Positions 17,019 to 26,795 of a stretch of DNA of 64,000 bases are shown here, in pieces. The position numbers and the translations under genes are program-made. The stretch covers positions 372,001 through 436,000 of the forward strand of contig JBBEBP010000016.1 in assembly GCA_040882255.1 (NCBI GenBank), given 5' to 3'. The stretch comes from PWQG01 sp040882255 (GTDB lineage: Bacteria > Pseudomonadota > Gammaproteobacteria > Pseudomonadales > Pseudohongiellaceae). Within the stretch, counting starts at the first letter, position 1. Each line of letters begins with the position of its first letter. Below the pieces are notes generated by a model that made no database searches, was not told the origin of the DNA, and worked only from the letters and a program-made list of their open reading frames with translations.

Positions 17019-17909
17019 TTACTCGCGGGGCGCCCCTGCTTCAATCCAGTGAATCAATGTCTGGATTTCTTCCACCGGCATATTGCCGGAGTTGTACCAG
17101 TGATTGACGTCCGGATCCACCTGCATCGGCGGCATGCGCTGGGTCATGATCACTTCGCGGATCATCGGGCTCCAGCCCTGCACCATCTGGTGGCTGTTCA
17201 TGGCAAACGGACCGATGCCGCCTTCCACGTGACAGCCCACACAACGCTCGATCAGGATCGGCGCCACTTCGGTTGCATAGTCCGGTGTCTCGGCCATGTG
17301 ACGGTCACGAGCCGGGAAATCCAGTGCACAGCCATCGGCCGGCTCCATTTCCACTTCCATGAGATCCGCGTTGGCGGGGTCCAGCTCACCAGCGACGAGG
17401 TCCTCCAGCAGCGTGAATACACCTTCGCCGCTGCCCGCCTGCATGCCACCTTCCTGGCCGCCTTCGATGTCCACTGGACCACGGTACAGGATGTTGCCAC
17501 GACTGGGTTCGACCACCACAACCTGACCTGCGTATTCGATACCCAGGCTCTCGGCGACCAGCTGGGTACGATCGATCATGATCGGGTGCTCGTAATCCCA
17601 CACAGCGTCTTCGGCGCGAATGGATTCGCGATTGTCATCGACGCTGGAATTCATCATTACAAAGGCGATGTTTTCGTGTTCGAAATTGGTGCGGATCACC
17701 TTGTAGCGGGCAATGTTCCGGTGATTCAATTCACAGCCACTGGCCTGGGAGATGATCACCAGGGCATCGGCCCAGCCGTAACGGGACAGATAGTGCGGGT
17801 CACCCTTGTGGTCAATCAGTGTGAAGTCACCGACCCGCTCCTGGGCATGGGCATTGCCACCCAGCATCACGGCCGATAACAGCATGGCCATCCAGTAGTA
17901 CTTCTTCAT
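17019..17909 (-). CDS. Exported thioredoxin-like protein with a C-terminal haem c site
   Basis: 296 residues with a signal peptide (cleavage near AHAQ). Residues about 25-150 are redoxin-like, but the active-site region reads SGCELN, with one Cys (59) and Asn where a CxxC protein has the second Cys. A single haem c motif CVGCH lies at 223-227, with a likely Met ligand in RMPPM (about 259-262). The haem domain (APILIERCVGCHVEGGIGPFAMN, read in sequence) is the type found next to copper monooxygenase domains. The PHM-like gene lies just upstream at 18210-19178; the two are probably partners in periplasmic electron transfer, though each has its own terminator. Confidence 0.78.
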   Translation of the reverse strand: MKKYYWMAMLLSAVMLGGNAHAQERVGDFTLIDHKGDPHYLSRYGWADALVIISQASGCELNHRNIARYKVIRTNFEHENIAFVMMNSSVDDNRESIRAEDAVWDYEHPIMIDRTQLVAESLGIEYAGQVVVVEPSRGNILYRGPVDIEGGQEGGMQAGSGEGVFTLLEDLVAGELDPANADLMEVEMEPADGCALDFPARDRHMAETPDYATEVAPILIERCVGCHVEGGIGPFAMNSHQMVQGWSPMIREVIMTQRMPPMQVDPDVNHWYNSGNMPVEEIQTLIHWIEAGAPRE

Positions 17910-18140
17910 TGTCTATACCCTCTTGCAAAAATTACCTGAAGCAGTTCGTTATCGTTATTGTAGTGGTCAATCACTTTCAGGCCGGATTATCGTACAGGAA
18001 ATTCGGTTACTGTTTAATATAGCGCAAATCTAGGGTAATCGGCATGGCCTTTTCAAGGCCTGCTACGATTTGTTGAAACCCCGGTGCAAGTAAAAACAGA
18101 AAAAAACAGAAAAATTATGTGTTCATATTTCAGACAAACA

Positions 18141-18174
18141 AAAAGGGCTGCTTCGCTTGGGAAGCAGCCCTTTT
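18141..18174 (-). terminator. Strong hairpin terminator after the copper monooxygenase gene
   Basis: A perfect 14-bp stem (18141-18154 with 18161-18174, containing GGGCTGCTTC/GAAGCAGCCC), loop GCTTGG, 36 bp past the stop at 18210. The A/T-rich stem ends could make it work on either strand. The rest of 17910-18209 is the upstream region of the haem c gene. Confidence 0.8.
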
Positions 18175-18209
18175 CGTTGATTGCTGCTCAATCAGTCATG
18201 CAACTCTTC

Positions 18210-19178
18210 TCACTCGCTCGGCGCGTCGTGGTAAGAGAAATAACCGATGAACATTTCTTCCCAGCTCTGCAGGCCGCCCATGGCAGTCACTGTCGGATCG
18301 GGAACACCCAGGTTGTACTCGGAGTTGTCGAAGGCACCCTCGACCACTACACGAGAACCTTCCGGCAGGGTCATCGGCTCATCAGTACGATAAGTCGGCT
18401 GCCATGCGAAGTTGTAGTTCGGCACGTTGATGATCTCTTCCTGCGTGTTGTCAGGATAGATCACACGAGCGCTCATGGACTTGCCACGATAGTGCATGTG
18501 GGCACGGAAGCCATGCAGCACGATGTCCTTGTCGAACACGTGTGATGCCGCCATCTCGTGGTTGCGTGCACCAGCCGGGATCTGGATGTTGTCGGTACGG
18601 TTACCCGGAGAAACAGAGTACGTGTGGTACTCGTATTCGGGCGCCTCGTTCTCATCATAGAACCACAGGCCGATACGCGTGTTGTCTACCACTTCCTGCC
18701 CGAAGGAGGTGTAGTGGATGGACATACGGATGGCCGAGTCGGTCGGCATGAACACACCGGTGTTCTCCGGATACTCGGTAGCGTATTCCTTACCCGGCGC
18801 GTAGCCTTCCAGGAACTCACGACGCGGATCGTTCACCGCTTCGTCGATCTCGCCTTGCTGCTCGGTAGTGTCGTCCACCACATAGGAAAGCAGGTGGTGA
18901 AGAACGCGCTTGTCGCCCGGGATGAACTGTACCGCTTTGACCCAGCGATCTTCTTCGTAATCGTTGGGAATGACGGAGTTGATGTAGTCGATCACGCCAG
19001 TTGCGGGGACCGTGAAGCTTGGCACCTCAACAATCTGATCCGGCTCACCGCCGTTCTCATACATCCACTCGCTTTGCGGCGGTTCAACCTGCGCCAGCGG
19101 GTCGACCCCGGCAGCATTCGCCTGGTAAGACACTGCGGCAGACAATGCCAGCATTGATGTCCAGGTTACTTTTTTCAT
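18210..19178 (-). CDS. Exported PHM-type copper (type II, ascorbate-dependent-like) monooxygenase
   Basis: 322 residues with a signal peptide (cleavage near QANA-A). All six copper ligands of peptidylglycine monooxygenase have counterparts. His94-His95 (VLHHLL) and His155 (MSIHYTSFG) form the first site; His227/His229 (FRAHMHYRG) and Met309 (SWEEMFIGY, compare the EM of PHM) form the second. That the ligands are present is read from the sequence; hydroxylase activity is inferred. In other bacteria this domain is, from memory, found fused behind thioredoxin-like and haem c domains; here those are on the next gene. Confidence 0.75.
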   Translation of the reverse strand: MKKVTWTSMLALSAAVSYQANAAGVDPLAQVEPPQSEWMYENGGEPDQIVEVPSFTVPATGVIDYINSVIPNDYEEDRWVKAVQFIPGDKRVLHHLLSYVVDDTTEQQGEIDEAVNDPRREFLEGYAPGKEYATEYPENTGVFMPTDSAIRMSIHYTSFGQEVVDNTRIGLWFYDENEAPEYEYHTYSVSPGNRTDNIQIPAGARNHEMAASHVFDKDIVLHGFRAHMHYRGKSMSARVIYPDNTQEEIINVPNYNFAWQPTYRTDEPMTLPEGSRVVVEGAFDNSEYNLGVPDPTVTAMGGLQSWEEMFIGYFSYHDAPSE

Positions 19179-19739
19179 AATGCAACTCCTCTGTACGGGT
19201 TTTGCCGATAATTGAGGTCAGCCTTTCTACAAAGACCGGGTTCTCCGGTCATCCCTTTCGGTCATCAGGCTGCCTGTTATCTTCCGTTCAGGTACCAGTC
19301 GACTCTCGCCTGTTGATACCATCCGTCTTCATTAATAATGCTTTATCTGGTCACCAGGACCGGTTTTCAAGCCGAACTGGCTCCCAAGCTATCCTGCCGC
19401 AGGCCGGTTCATCACGAACCCGGTAGGCTACAGGCCTCTGCTGGCGTCATACTAGCGACTGACCAGTCGTTATTGGCAAGCTGTCTTCACATCCTTTTTT
19501 ATTTTTGACTTCCGACGCTTACGGAATCCTCACCTCGTCATTGCCGGTAGTGCTGCCGCTCTCTTTCCCTGAGTGCAGCGACCGCGCAAGACGCGCAAGT
19601 CCGGAGACTTGAATCGATCTTACTCAGTTGATTTCTGTTTTACAACTACCACCAACTAGCGATTTGGTGACAAACTGTGTCAACCCGGCCCGCCGGGTAT
19701 CACTCGACGATGACCCACCACGGGAGTATGATCAGTGAT
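19179..19739. other. 560-bp intergenic region with an operator-like dyad
   Basis: No convincing gene. It holds the upstream regions of two divergent genes. CGACTG-AC-CAGTCG (19456-19469) is a perfect 6-bp dyad of the kind bound by TetR-family repressors. The part near 19630-19680 is AT-rich and suits a promoter for the NfeD operon. Confidence 0.5.
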
Positions 19740-21161
19740 ATGAAGAAAGATTTTCTATTTCAATACCTTCCGGCATGTCTGTCGCGCATCCGGCGCTGGG
19801 CCACAGCAGCCGTCATACCCTTGTGCCTGTGGCTGCCGCCAGGTATCGCACAGGACAGCAATATCACATCCCCCACGGTCCATGTCATCGCACTGGATGG
19901 ACCCATCGGCCCGGCCAGCGCTGACTATGTCATCCGCAGCCTGCAGGATGCCTCGGAAGCCGGCGCCGAACTGGCCATCATCCGGCTCAACACCCCGGGC
20001 GGCCTGGACGCGTCCATGCGGGACATCATCAGCGCCATACTCGACTCCCCGGTGCCGGTAGCCACCTGGGTGGCCCCCGGCGGCTCGCGCGCCGCCAGCG
20101 CCGGCACCTACATCACCTACGCCAGCCATATCGCGGCGATGGCACCGGCCACCAACATCGGCTCGTCGACGCCCGTCAGCATGGGAGGCACCCCGACACT
20201 GCCGGGCAGCGGAGGCGAAGAAGACACCGCGCCGGATGAGGAGAACGGGGAAGCGGAAGACGCCGGCCCGACCAACGACATGGAGCGCAAGGTCATCAAT
20301 GATGCGGTCGCCTATATCCGGGGCCTGGCCGAACTGCGGGGCCGTAATGCCGACTGGGCGGAGTCCTCGGTCCGCCAGGCCGCCAACCTGTCCGCCAGCG
20401 AAGCGCTGGAGAACGGCGTCATCGACCTGATCGCGCCGCGCCTCGAGACCCTGCTGGAGCAACTGGACGGCCGCTCCGTGGAGATCGGCGACAGCAGCCG
20501 CATCCTGAACCTTGCGGAGGCGGAAATCGTACAAATCGAACCGGACTGGCGTTATGAATTCCTGGGCGTCATCACCAACCCCAATGTTGCTTACATCCTG
20601 TTGATGATCGGGATATACGGAATCATCCTGGAATTCTACAATCCGGGCACGGGTCTGCCCGGCATCACCGGCGTGATCTGCCTGGTGCTGGCCGGTTTCG
20701 CGCTGCAGATGCTGCCCATCAGCTATGCCGGCCTAGCCCTGTTGCTCGTCGGCCTGATTCTGATGATACTGGAGGTCCTTTCTCCCAGTTTCGGCGTACT
20801 GGGGGTGGGAGGACTGGCCGCTTTTGTACTTGGATCGGTGATGCTCATGGATACAGATTTGCCCGCTTACCAGATTTCCATGCCCCTGATCGCCGCACTG
20901 GCCGTGGGCACCGCCGCCTTCGTCATGCTGGTGCTGGGCGCCGTGGTACAGTCGAGGCGCCAGCGGCTCACCAGCGGTACCGAAGCCATGATCGGCACGC
21001 TGGCGACCGCGCTGGAGGACTTCGAACGCTCGGGACATGTCCGCGCGGACGGGGAGATCTGGCAGGCCGTCTGTGACGAGCCGGTGAGCAAGGACGACCG
21101 GCTGCGCATTGATCGGGTGGAAGGGCTGGAATTGCATGTCAGGCGGGCACCGTCCTCCTGA
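19740..21161 (+). CDS. NfeD-family membrane serine protease (NfeD1b/ClpP-like)
   Basis: 473 residues from the ATG at 19740 (MKKDFLFQY). The frame extends to 19677, and ATGs at 19710 and 19728 are possible; no start has an ideal Shine-Dalgarno. A signal peptide is followed by a ClpP-class domain: nucleophile Ser in RAASAGTYITYAS and general-base Lys in MERKVINDAVAYIR. An acidic insert (about GEEDTAPDEENGEAED) lies between them. Four or five transmembrane helices and a C-terminal OB-fold follow. Family knowledge: STOPP-type partner of slipin, cleaving the C terminus of stomatin homologues. The slipin gene follows 34 bp downstream. Confidence 0.9.
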   Translation: MKKDFLFQYLPACLSRIRRWATAAVIPLCLWLPPGIAQDSNITSPTVHVIALDGPIGPASADYVIRSLQDASEAGAELAIIRLNTPGGLDASMRDIISAILDSPVPVATWVAPGGSRAASAGTYITYASHIAAMAPATNIGSSTPVSMGGTPTLPGSGGEEDTAPDEENGEAEDAGPTNDMERKVINDAVAYIRGLAELRGRNADWAESSVRQAANLSASEALENGVIDLIAPRLETLLEQLDGRSVEIGDSSRILNLAEAEIVQIEPDWRYEFLGVITNPNVAYILLMIGIYGIILEFYNPGTGLPGITGVICLVLAGFALQMLPISYAGLALLLVGLILMILEVLSPSFGVLGVGGLAAFVLGSVMLMDTDLPAYQISMPLIAALAVGTAAFVMLVLGAVVQSRRQRLTSGTEAMIGTLATALEDFERSGHVRADGEIWQAVCDEPVSKDDRLRIDRVEGLELHVRRAPSS

Positions 21162-21195
21162 GCATTACATTCACGAAATTCTGAAGGAGCGTGAT

Positions 21196-21984
21196 ATGGA
21201 GATTTTCACTCTGGTTCTGGCCGCACTGCTCGCCGGCCTGCTGTTCAGCGCCTTCAACATCTTGCGCGAGTACGAACGCGGGGTCATCTTTCTGCTGGGG
21301 CGCTTCCAGAAGGTCAAGGGCCCCGGCCTGATCATCGTCATTCCGGGCATTCAACAGATCGTGCGGGTCAGCCTGCGGACCCAGGTCTGGGACATTCCCT
21401 CCCAGGACCTGATCACCCGCGATAACGTCTCCGTCAAGGTCAACGCTGTGCTGTATTTCCGGGTCGTGGATCCGCAGAAAGCGGTCATCAATGTCGAGAA
21501 CTTCATGGAGGCCACCGGTCAGCTGGCACAGACCACGCTGCGGTCCGTACTGGGCCAGCACGAGCTGGATGAGTTGCTTTCGGAGCGCGAGCGCCTCAAT
21601 GCCGATGTCCAGGACATCCTGGACCAGCAGACGGACACCTGGGGCATCAAGGTCAGCAACGTAGAGATCAAGCATGTCGACATCGATGAAAGCATGATCC
21701 GGGCGATCGCGCAGCAGGCCGAAGCGGAACGGACACGGCGTGCCAAGGTCATCCACGCGCTGGGCGAGCAGGAAGCGTCACAGAAGCTGGTGGATGCCGC
21801 CACGCTGCTCTCCAGCCAGCCCGAGTCCCTGCAACTGCGTTATCTGCAAACGCTGACCGATATCGCCGGCGAGAAAAATTCAACCATTGTGTTCCCGCTG
21901 CCCATGAACCTGATACAGGGGCTGGGCAAGGCATTCGGCAAAACGGCGGACAACAGTACCGGAACGACTGGCGATGACGCATGA
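21196..21984 (+). CDS. Slipin (stomatin/prohibitin SPFH protein)
   Basis: 262 residues. The ATG at 21196 has AAGGAG 6 bp upstream. An N-terminal membrane helix is followed by the SPFH domain (EYERGVIFLLGRFQKVKGPG; DNVSVKVNAVLYFRVVDP) and a coiled-coil C terminus (AEAERTRRAKVIHALGEQEA). Pairs with the NfeD protease just upstream in a membrane-microdomain complex. Overlaps the lipase gene by ATGA. Confidence 0.95.
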   Translation: MEIFTLVLAALLAGLLFSAFNILREYERGVIFLLGRFQKVKGPGLIIVIPGIQQIVRVSLRTQVWDIPSQDLITRDNVSVKVNAVLYFRVVDPQKAVINVENFMEATGQLAQTTLRSVLGQHELDELLSERERLNADVQDILDQQTDTWGIKVSNVEIKHVDIDESMIRAIAQQAEAERTRRAKVIHALGEQEASQKLVDAATLLSSQPESLQLRYLQTLTDIAGEKNSTIVFPLPMNLIQGLGKAFGKTADNSTGTTGDDA

Positions 21985-22733
21985 AAAAAACCGCATTATG
22001 GCAACTCTGCCCTGCGCTGCTGCTTGCCTGGACGCTTCTGCCCGGACAGGCCGCCGCGCAGCAGAATCAATGCGTGGTCCTGCTGCACGGCTTGAGCCGT
22101 ACCGATTTTTCCATGCAACGCCTGGAAGAGGCCCTGGAGGACGCCGGCTACAGCGTGGCCAATATCGGCTACGACTCACGCCACCACGGCATCGAGGAAC
22201 TCGCCGTCACGGCAATGGAGCAGGGCACTGACCTGTGCCGGGCCCTGCAGGCCGGGCGCATTCATTTCGCCACGCACTCCCTGGGGGGCATTCTGGTCCG
22301 CTACTACCTGGACCATCATGACATCAATGAACTGGGCCGTGTGGTCATGATGGCGCCGCCCAATGGCGGCAGCGAGCTCATTGACGTTTTCGGTGAATGG
22401 CCCGGTTTCAGCCTGGTCAGCGGGGAGCCGGCACAGCAGCTGGGCACGAACACCGGCAGCCTCCCCGTGCAACTCGGCCCTGTGCATTTCGAACTGGGGG
22501 TGATCGCCGGCACCCGCTCTCTCAATCCTCTGACGTCCATGACGCTGCCGGACGATGACGATGGCAAGGTGACCGTGGAAAACACCAAGGTGGAAGGCAT
22601 GCAGGATTTCATTGCCCTGCCCTATACCCACACCTTCATCATGGTACGCCGGGAAGCCATCGAACAGGTGATCCACTTCCTCGGCAACGGTCACTTCCAG
22701 CGACCGGACCACCGCGCCGATGCTGGATTTTGA
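21981..22733 (+). CDS. Exported alpha/beta hydrolase (lipase/esterase)
   Basis: 250 residues. Start overlaps the slipin stop (ATGA), so translation is probably coupled. A signal peptide (cleavage near AAA-Q) is followed by VVLLHGLSRT, the nucleophile elbow THSLGG and a C-terminal His in YTHTFIM. It resembles triacylglycerol-lipase-like exported proteins. Position after NfeD-slipin suggests a membrane-lipid function; this is inference. Confidence 0.82.
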   Translation: MKKTALWQLCPALLLAWTLLPGQAAAQQNQCVVLLHGLSRTDFSMQRLEEALEDAGYSVANIGYDSRHHGIEELAVTAMEQGTDLCRALQAGRIHFATHSLGGILVRYYLDHHDINELGRVVMMAPPNGGSELIDVFGEWPGFSLVSGEPAQQLGTNTGSLPVQLGPVHFELGVIAGTRSLNPLTSMTLPDDDDGKVTVENTKVEGMQDFIALPYTHTFIMVRREAIEQVIHFLGNGHFQRPDHRADAGF

Positions 22734-22849
22734 CGGCCAGTTGATTTATCCTTCCGCCCTTCTCTGACCCCGGCACGGACCGCAGCTTCCCGTGCCCCGG
22801 GAACCATACCAGGCGCAGGCCGGAACCAGGCAGGAACCATCGCATCATC

Positions 22850-25603
22850 ATGAAAGAGTCCAGCACAAGCACAGTGGCGCAGCCCCGCAGCGCAGCGGGA
22901 GTGAATCAGCACGTTTTCAACTTTGGCCGGCAGACGGATGGCAACGCCCGAATGCGTGAGCTGCTGGGCGGCAAGGGTGCCAACCTGGCGGAAATGGCCT
23001 CCATAGGCCTGCCGGTACCTCCCGGGTTCACCATCAGCACGGAAGTCTGCACCTGGTTTTACGCCAACAAGCGCCAGTATCCGGAATCTCTCAACGCCGA
23101 GGTGGCCGCAGCCGTGGATAACATCGAGCAGCAGATGGACCGCCAGTTCGGCAGTGGCGAGAACCCCCTGCTGGTGTCGGTGCGCTCGGGAGCCCGCGAT
23201 TCGATGCCCGGCATGATGGACACCATTCTCAATCTGGGTCTGAACGACACCACGGTAGAAGGACTGGCCAACATCTCCGGCAACCCGCGCTTCGCCTGGG
23301 ACTGCTACCGCCGCTTCATCCAGATGTACGGCGATGTGGTAATGGGTATCGAAGCGGACAACGACGAATCGGAAGACCCGTTCCATGCCCTGCTGGATGC
23401 CCGGAAAAATGCACTGGGCAAAACCCTGGACAATGAACTCGAGGCTGATGAGCTGCGGGCACTGGTCACCGATTACAAGAAACTGATCAACGAACGCACG
23501 GGGCGCGATTTCCCCCAGGATGTCTATGAACAATTGTGGGGCGCCGTCGGCGCCGTGTTCGGCTCCTGGAAGAACGACCGGGCCATCCTCTACCGCCAGC
23601 AGTACGGCATCCCCGCAGAGTGGGGCACGGCGGTCAACGTACAGGCCATGGTTTTTGGCAACGCCGGAGACACCAGCGCCACTGGCGTTGCCTTCACCCG
23701 CGACCCCGCCACGGGTGAAAAGGCGTTCTACGGCGAATACCTGGTGAACGCCCAGGGCGAGGATGTGGTGGCCGGCGTACGTACACCAAAGCCGATTGCG
23801 GCGCTGGCTGACGAGATGCCCGCCATTTTCGACGAACTGGAAACCGTGCGCGGCAAGCTGGAGGGACACTTCAGCGACATGCAGGATTTCGAATTCACCA
23901 TCGAGGACGGACGGCTTTTCATCCTGCAGACACGCAACGGCAAACGCACCGGACTGGCCGCGATCCGCATCGCCGTGGAGATGGAGCGCGAAGGCCTGAT
24001 GGATCAGCGCACCGCCCTGCTGAAGATCCCGGCCGAATCCATCGATACGCTGCTGGTACCAGTCTTTGATACCGATGCGCTGGCAGCCGCCAAGCTGATC
24101 TGCAAGGGGCTGCCGGCAGGGCCGGGTGCCGCCACCGGCCGCGTGGTGTTTACCGCCGCGCAGGCCGAGATCGAATCGCGCAAGGGCAACAAGGTGGTAC
24201 TGTGCCGCACCGAGACCTCCCCGGATGACCTCAAGGGCATGCTGTATTCACAGGGCATCCTGACCACCCGTGGCGGCGTCTCCTCGCACGCCGCACTGGT
24301 AGCAAGGCAACTCGGCAAGGTCTGCGTATGCGGCGCGGGAGATATCTCCATCAACTACGAGAAACGCACCCTGAGCAGTAACGGTGTGACGCTTAAGGAA
24401 GGCGACTATATCTCGATCAATGGCAGCACCGGTTCTGTCTACGAAGGCATGATCGAAAGCGCTGCCTCCGACGTCAAACGGGTACTCGACGGCACTCTGG
24501 CACCGGAAGAAAGCTACACCTATGAACTGTTCCAGACCGTCATGCAGTGGTCCGACGAACACCGGGATCTGCGCATCCGGACCAATGCGGACACGCCAAA
24601 AATGGCAGAACAGGCCGTCGCCTTCGGCGCCGAGGGCATCGGCCTCTGTCGCACCGAGCACATGTTCTTCGAAGGCAACCGGATCGACGACATGCGGCAG
24701 ATGATCCTGGCCGTGGACGGGGTCAACCGCCGCGCCGCACTGCAGAAACTGCTACCCGTCCAGCGCGACGACTTCGTGGGCCTGTTCCGGGCCATGGCCG
24801 GCCGCCCCGTCACCATCCGTCTGCTGGACCCCCCGCTGCACGAATTCCTGCCACAGGATGATGCCGTACGACGTCAGCTTGCGGACAAACTGGGCCTGTC
24901 CCTGGAATTTGTCATCGACCGCATCAAGGCACTGCACGAAGAAAACCCGATGCTGGGCTGCCGTGGCTGCCGGCTGGGCATTCTGTACCCGGAGATCACC
25001 GAGATGCAGGTGCGGGCCATCTTCGAGGCGGCCGCCGAGGTGATGACGGGTGAGAACGCAGGGGAAGTTCATCCCGAGATCATGATCCCCCTGGTCGGCT
25101 TCAAGGCCGAGCTGGCTGACCAGCTGGCCATCGTGCGCCGCGTCGCCGACGAAGTGACCGCAGCGAAAGGCATCAGTATTCCCTATATGGTGGGCACCAT
25201 GGTGGAAGTGCCACGTGCCGCTATCACTGCGGACGAGATCGCCGAATGCGCCGAGTTCTTCAGTTTCGGCACCAACGACCTGACCCAGACCACGTTGGGA
25301 CTGAGTCGTGACGACATGGGACTGTTCTACGACGAATACCAGAACAAGGAAATCTACAACAAGAACCCGTTTGCCAGCCTGGACAAGACCGGCGTGGGCA
25401 AACTGATGCAGTTTGCGGTCACCAACGGCAAACAGACGCGTCCGGACCTGAAACTGGGCATCTGCGGCGAACACGCCGGTGACCCGGACTCCATCGATTT
25501 CTGCCACCAGCTGGGGCTGAACTACGTGAGCTGTTCCCCGCCAAGAGTACCGATCGCCCGGCTCGCCGCCGCACAGGCCGCACTGCGGCGCAAGGACCAC
25601 TGA
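22850..25603 (+). CDS. ppdK: Pyruvate, phosphate dikinase
   Basis: 917 residues, full length. N-terminal ATP-grasp domain (LGGKGANLAEMASIGLPVPP), central swivelling domain with the phospho-accepting His in TTRGGVSSHAALVARQ, and a TIM-barrel PEP/pyruvate domain with GCRGCRLGI and the catalytic Cys in LGICGEHAGDP. It interconverts pyruvate + ATP + Pi and PEP + AMP + PPi. Followed 16 bp later by a decarboxylase gene. Confidence 0.97.
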   Translation: MKESSTSTVAQPRSAAGVNQHVFNFGRQTDGNARMRELLGGKGANLAEMASIGLPVPPGFTISTEVCTWFYANKRQYPESLNAEVAAAVDNIEQQMDRQFGSGENPLLVSVRSGARDSMPGMMDTILNLGLNDTTVEGLANISGNPRFAWDCYRRFIQMYGDVVMGIEADNDESEDPFHALLDARKNALGKTLDNELEADELRALVTDYKKLINERTGRDFPQDVYEQLWGAVGAVFGSWKNDRAILYRQQYGIPAEWGTAVNVQAMVFGNAGDTSATGVAFTRDPATGEKAFYGEYLVNAQGEDVVAGVRTPKPIAALADEMPAIFDELETVRGKLEGHFSDMQDFEFTIEDGRLFILQTRNGKRTGLAAIRIAVEMEREGLMDQRTALLKIPAESIDTLLVPVFDTDALAAAKLICKGLPAGPGAATGRVVFTAAQAEIESRKGNKVVLCRTETSPDDLKGMLYSQGILTTRGGVSSHAALVARQLGKVCVCGAGDISINYEKRTLSSNGVTLKEGDYISINGSTGSVYEGMIESAASDVKRVLDGTLAPEESYTYELFQTVMQWSDEHRDLRIRTNADTPKMAEQAVAFGAEGIGLCRTEHMFFEGNRIDDMRQMILAVDGVNRRAALQKLLPVQRDDFVGLFRAMAGRPVTIRLLDPPLHEFLPQDDAVRRQLADKLGLSLEFVIDRIKALHEENPMLGCRGCRLGILYPEITEMQVRAIFEAAAEVMTGENAGEVHPEIMIPLVGFKAELADQLAIVRRVADEVTAAKGISIPYMVGTMVEVPRAAITADEIAECAEFFSFGTNDLTQTTLGLSRDDMGLFYDEYQNKEIYNKNPFASLDKTGVGKLMQFAVTNGKQTRPDLKLGICGEHAGDPDSIDFCHQLGLNYVSCSPPRVPIARLAAAQAALRRKDH

Positions 25604-25619
25604 GCAGGATAACGACAGC

Positions 25620-26795
25620 ATGAGCAGCGAGCCGATCCAGGTCAGCGACTACTACGACGAAGAAACTTTCCGGCGCATGAAGGCGCTGGCAGACGGCAAG
25701 GAAACGCCGTTCGTGGTCATCGACCTGCCGACCATCGCCCGTCAGTATGACGCCCTGGTCGAGCGCTTCCCGTATGCCGGCATCTACTATGCGGTGAAGG
25801 CCAACCCGGCGCCCGAGGTACTCGGGCTGCTACGGGACAGGGGGTCGCGCTTTGACGTAGCTTCCATCTACGAACTGGACCGCCTGCTGTCCCTGGATAT
25901 TCATGCTTCGCGCTGCAGCTTCGGAAATACCATCAAGAAAAGCCGGGACATCCGTTATTTTTACGAACAGGGCGTGCGCATGTTTGCCACCGACTCGGAG
26001 GCCGACATGCGCAATATCGCCCGTGAGGCACCCGGCTCCCGGGTGTATGTGCGCATTCTCACGGAAGGCAGTCACACCGCCGACTGGCCGCTGTCACGCA
26101 AGTTCGGCTGCCACACGGAAATGGCGATCGAATTGCTGACACTGGCCGATTCGCTGGGTCTGGAGCCCCACGGCATCTCCTTCCACGTGGGCTCACAGCA
26201 GCGTGACATCGGTGTCTGGGACGCGGCCATCGCCAAGGTACGACTGATCTTCGACAGACTCCAGCGCGATGCTGGCATCACGCTGAAGATGATCAACCTG
26301 GGCGGGGGCTTCCCGGCCAATTACCTGCATCGGGCCAATACGCTGGAAACCTATGCGTCGGAGATCACGCGCTTCCTGAAGGAGGACTTCGGTGACGACC
26401 TGCCCGAGATCATCCTGGAGCCGGGGCGCTCCCTGATCTCCAATGCCGGCATCCTGGTCAGTGAAGTCGTGCTGATCGCCCGCAAGTCTCACACCTCACT
26501 GCATCGCTGGGTCTACACCGATGTCGGCAAGTTTTCAGGACTTATCGAGACGCTGGACGAAGCTATCAAATTCCCCATCCATACGGAAAAGGAAGGTGAA
26601 ACAGAGAACGTCATCCTCGCCGGCCCGACCTGCGACAGCGCGGACATCATGTACGAACAGAACAAGTACCCGCTTCCCCTGAGTCTGGAAGCCGGCGACC
26701 GGCTGTACTGGTTCTCCACCGGTGCCTACACGACCAGCTACAGCTCCGTGGAATTCAATGGTTTCCCGCCTCTGGCCTCCTGGTTTGTCGAGTAA
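25620..26795 (+). CDS. Ornithine/lysine decarboxylase, fold III PLP enzyme
   Basis: 391 residues. PLP-lysine in IYYAVKANPAPEV, glycine loop MINLGGGFPANY, PLP-phosphate contact ILEPGRSL and the active-site Cys in AGPTCDSAD, as in eukaryotic-type ODC and bacterial L/ODC. It makes putrescine or cadaverine. Substrate preference between ornithine and lysine cannot be read from the sequence. AGGA precedes the ATG. The stop codon directly abuts the stop of the convergent DUF599 gene. Confidence 0.9.
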   Translation: MSSEPIQVSDYYDEETFRRMKALADGKETPFVVIDLPTIARQYDALVERFPYAGIYYAVKANPAPEVLGLLRDRGSRFDVASIYELDRLLSLDIHASRCSFGNTIKKSRDIRYFYEQGVRMFATDSEADMRNIAREAPGSRVYVRILTEGSHTADWPLSRKFGCHTEMAIELLTLADSLGLEPHGISFHVGSQQRDIGVWDAAIAKVRLIFDRLQRDAGITLKMINLGGGFPANYLHRANTLETYASEITRFLKEDFGDDLPEIILEPGRSLISNAGILVSEVVLIARKSHTSLHRWVYTDVGKFSGLIETLDEAIKFPIHTEKEGETENVILAGPTCDSADIMYEQNKYPLPLSLEAGDRLYWFSTGAYTTSYSSVEFNGFPPLASWFVE

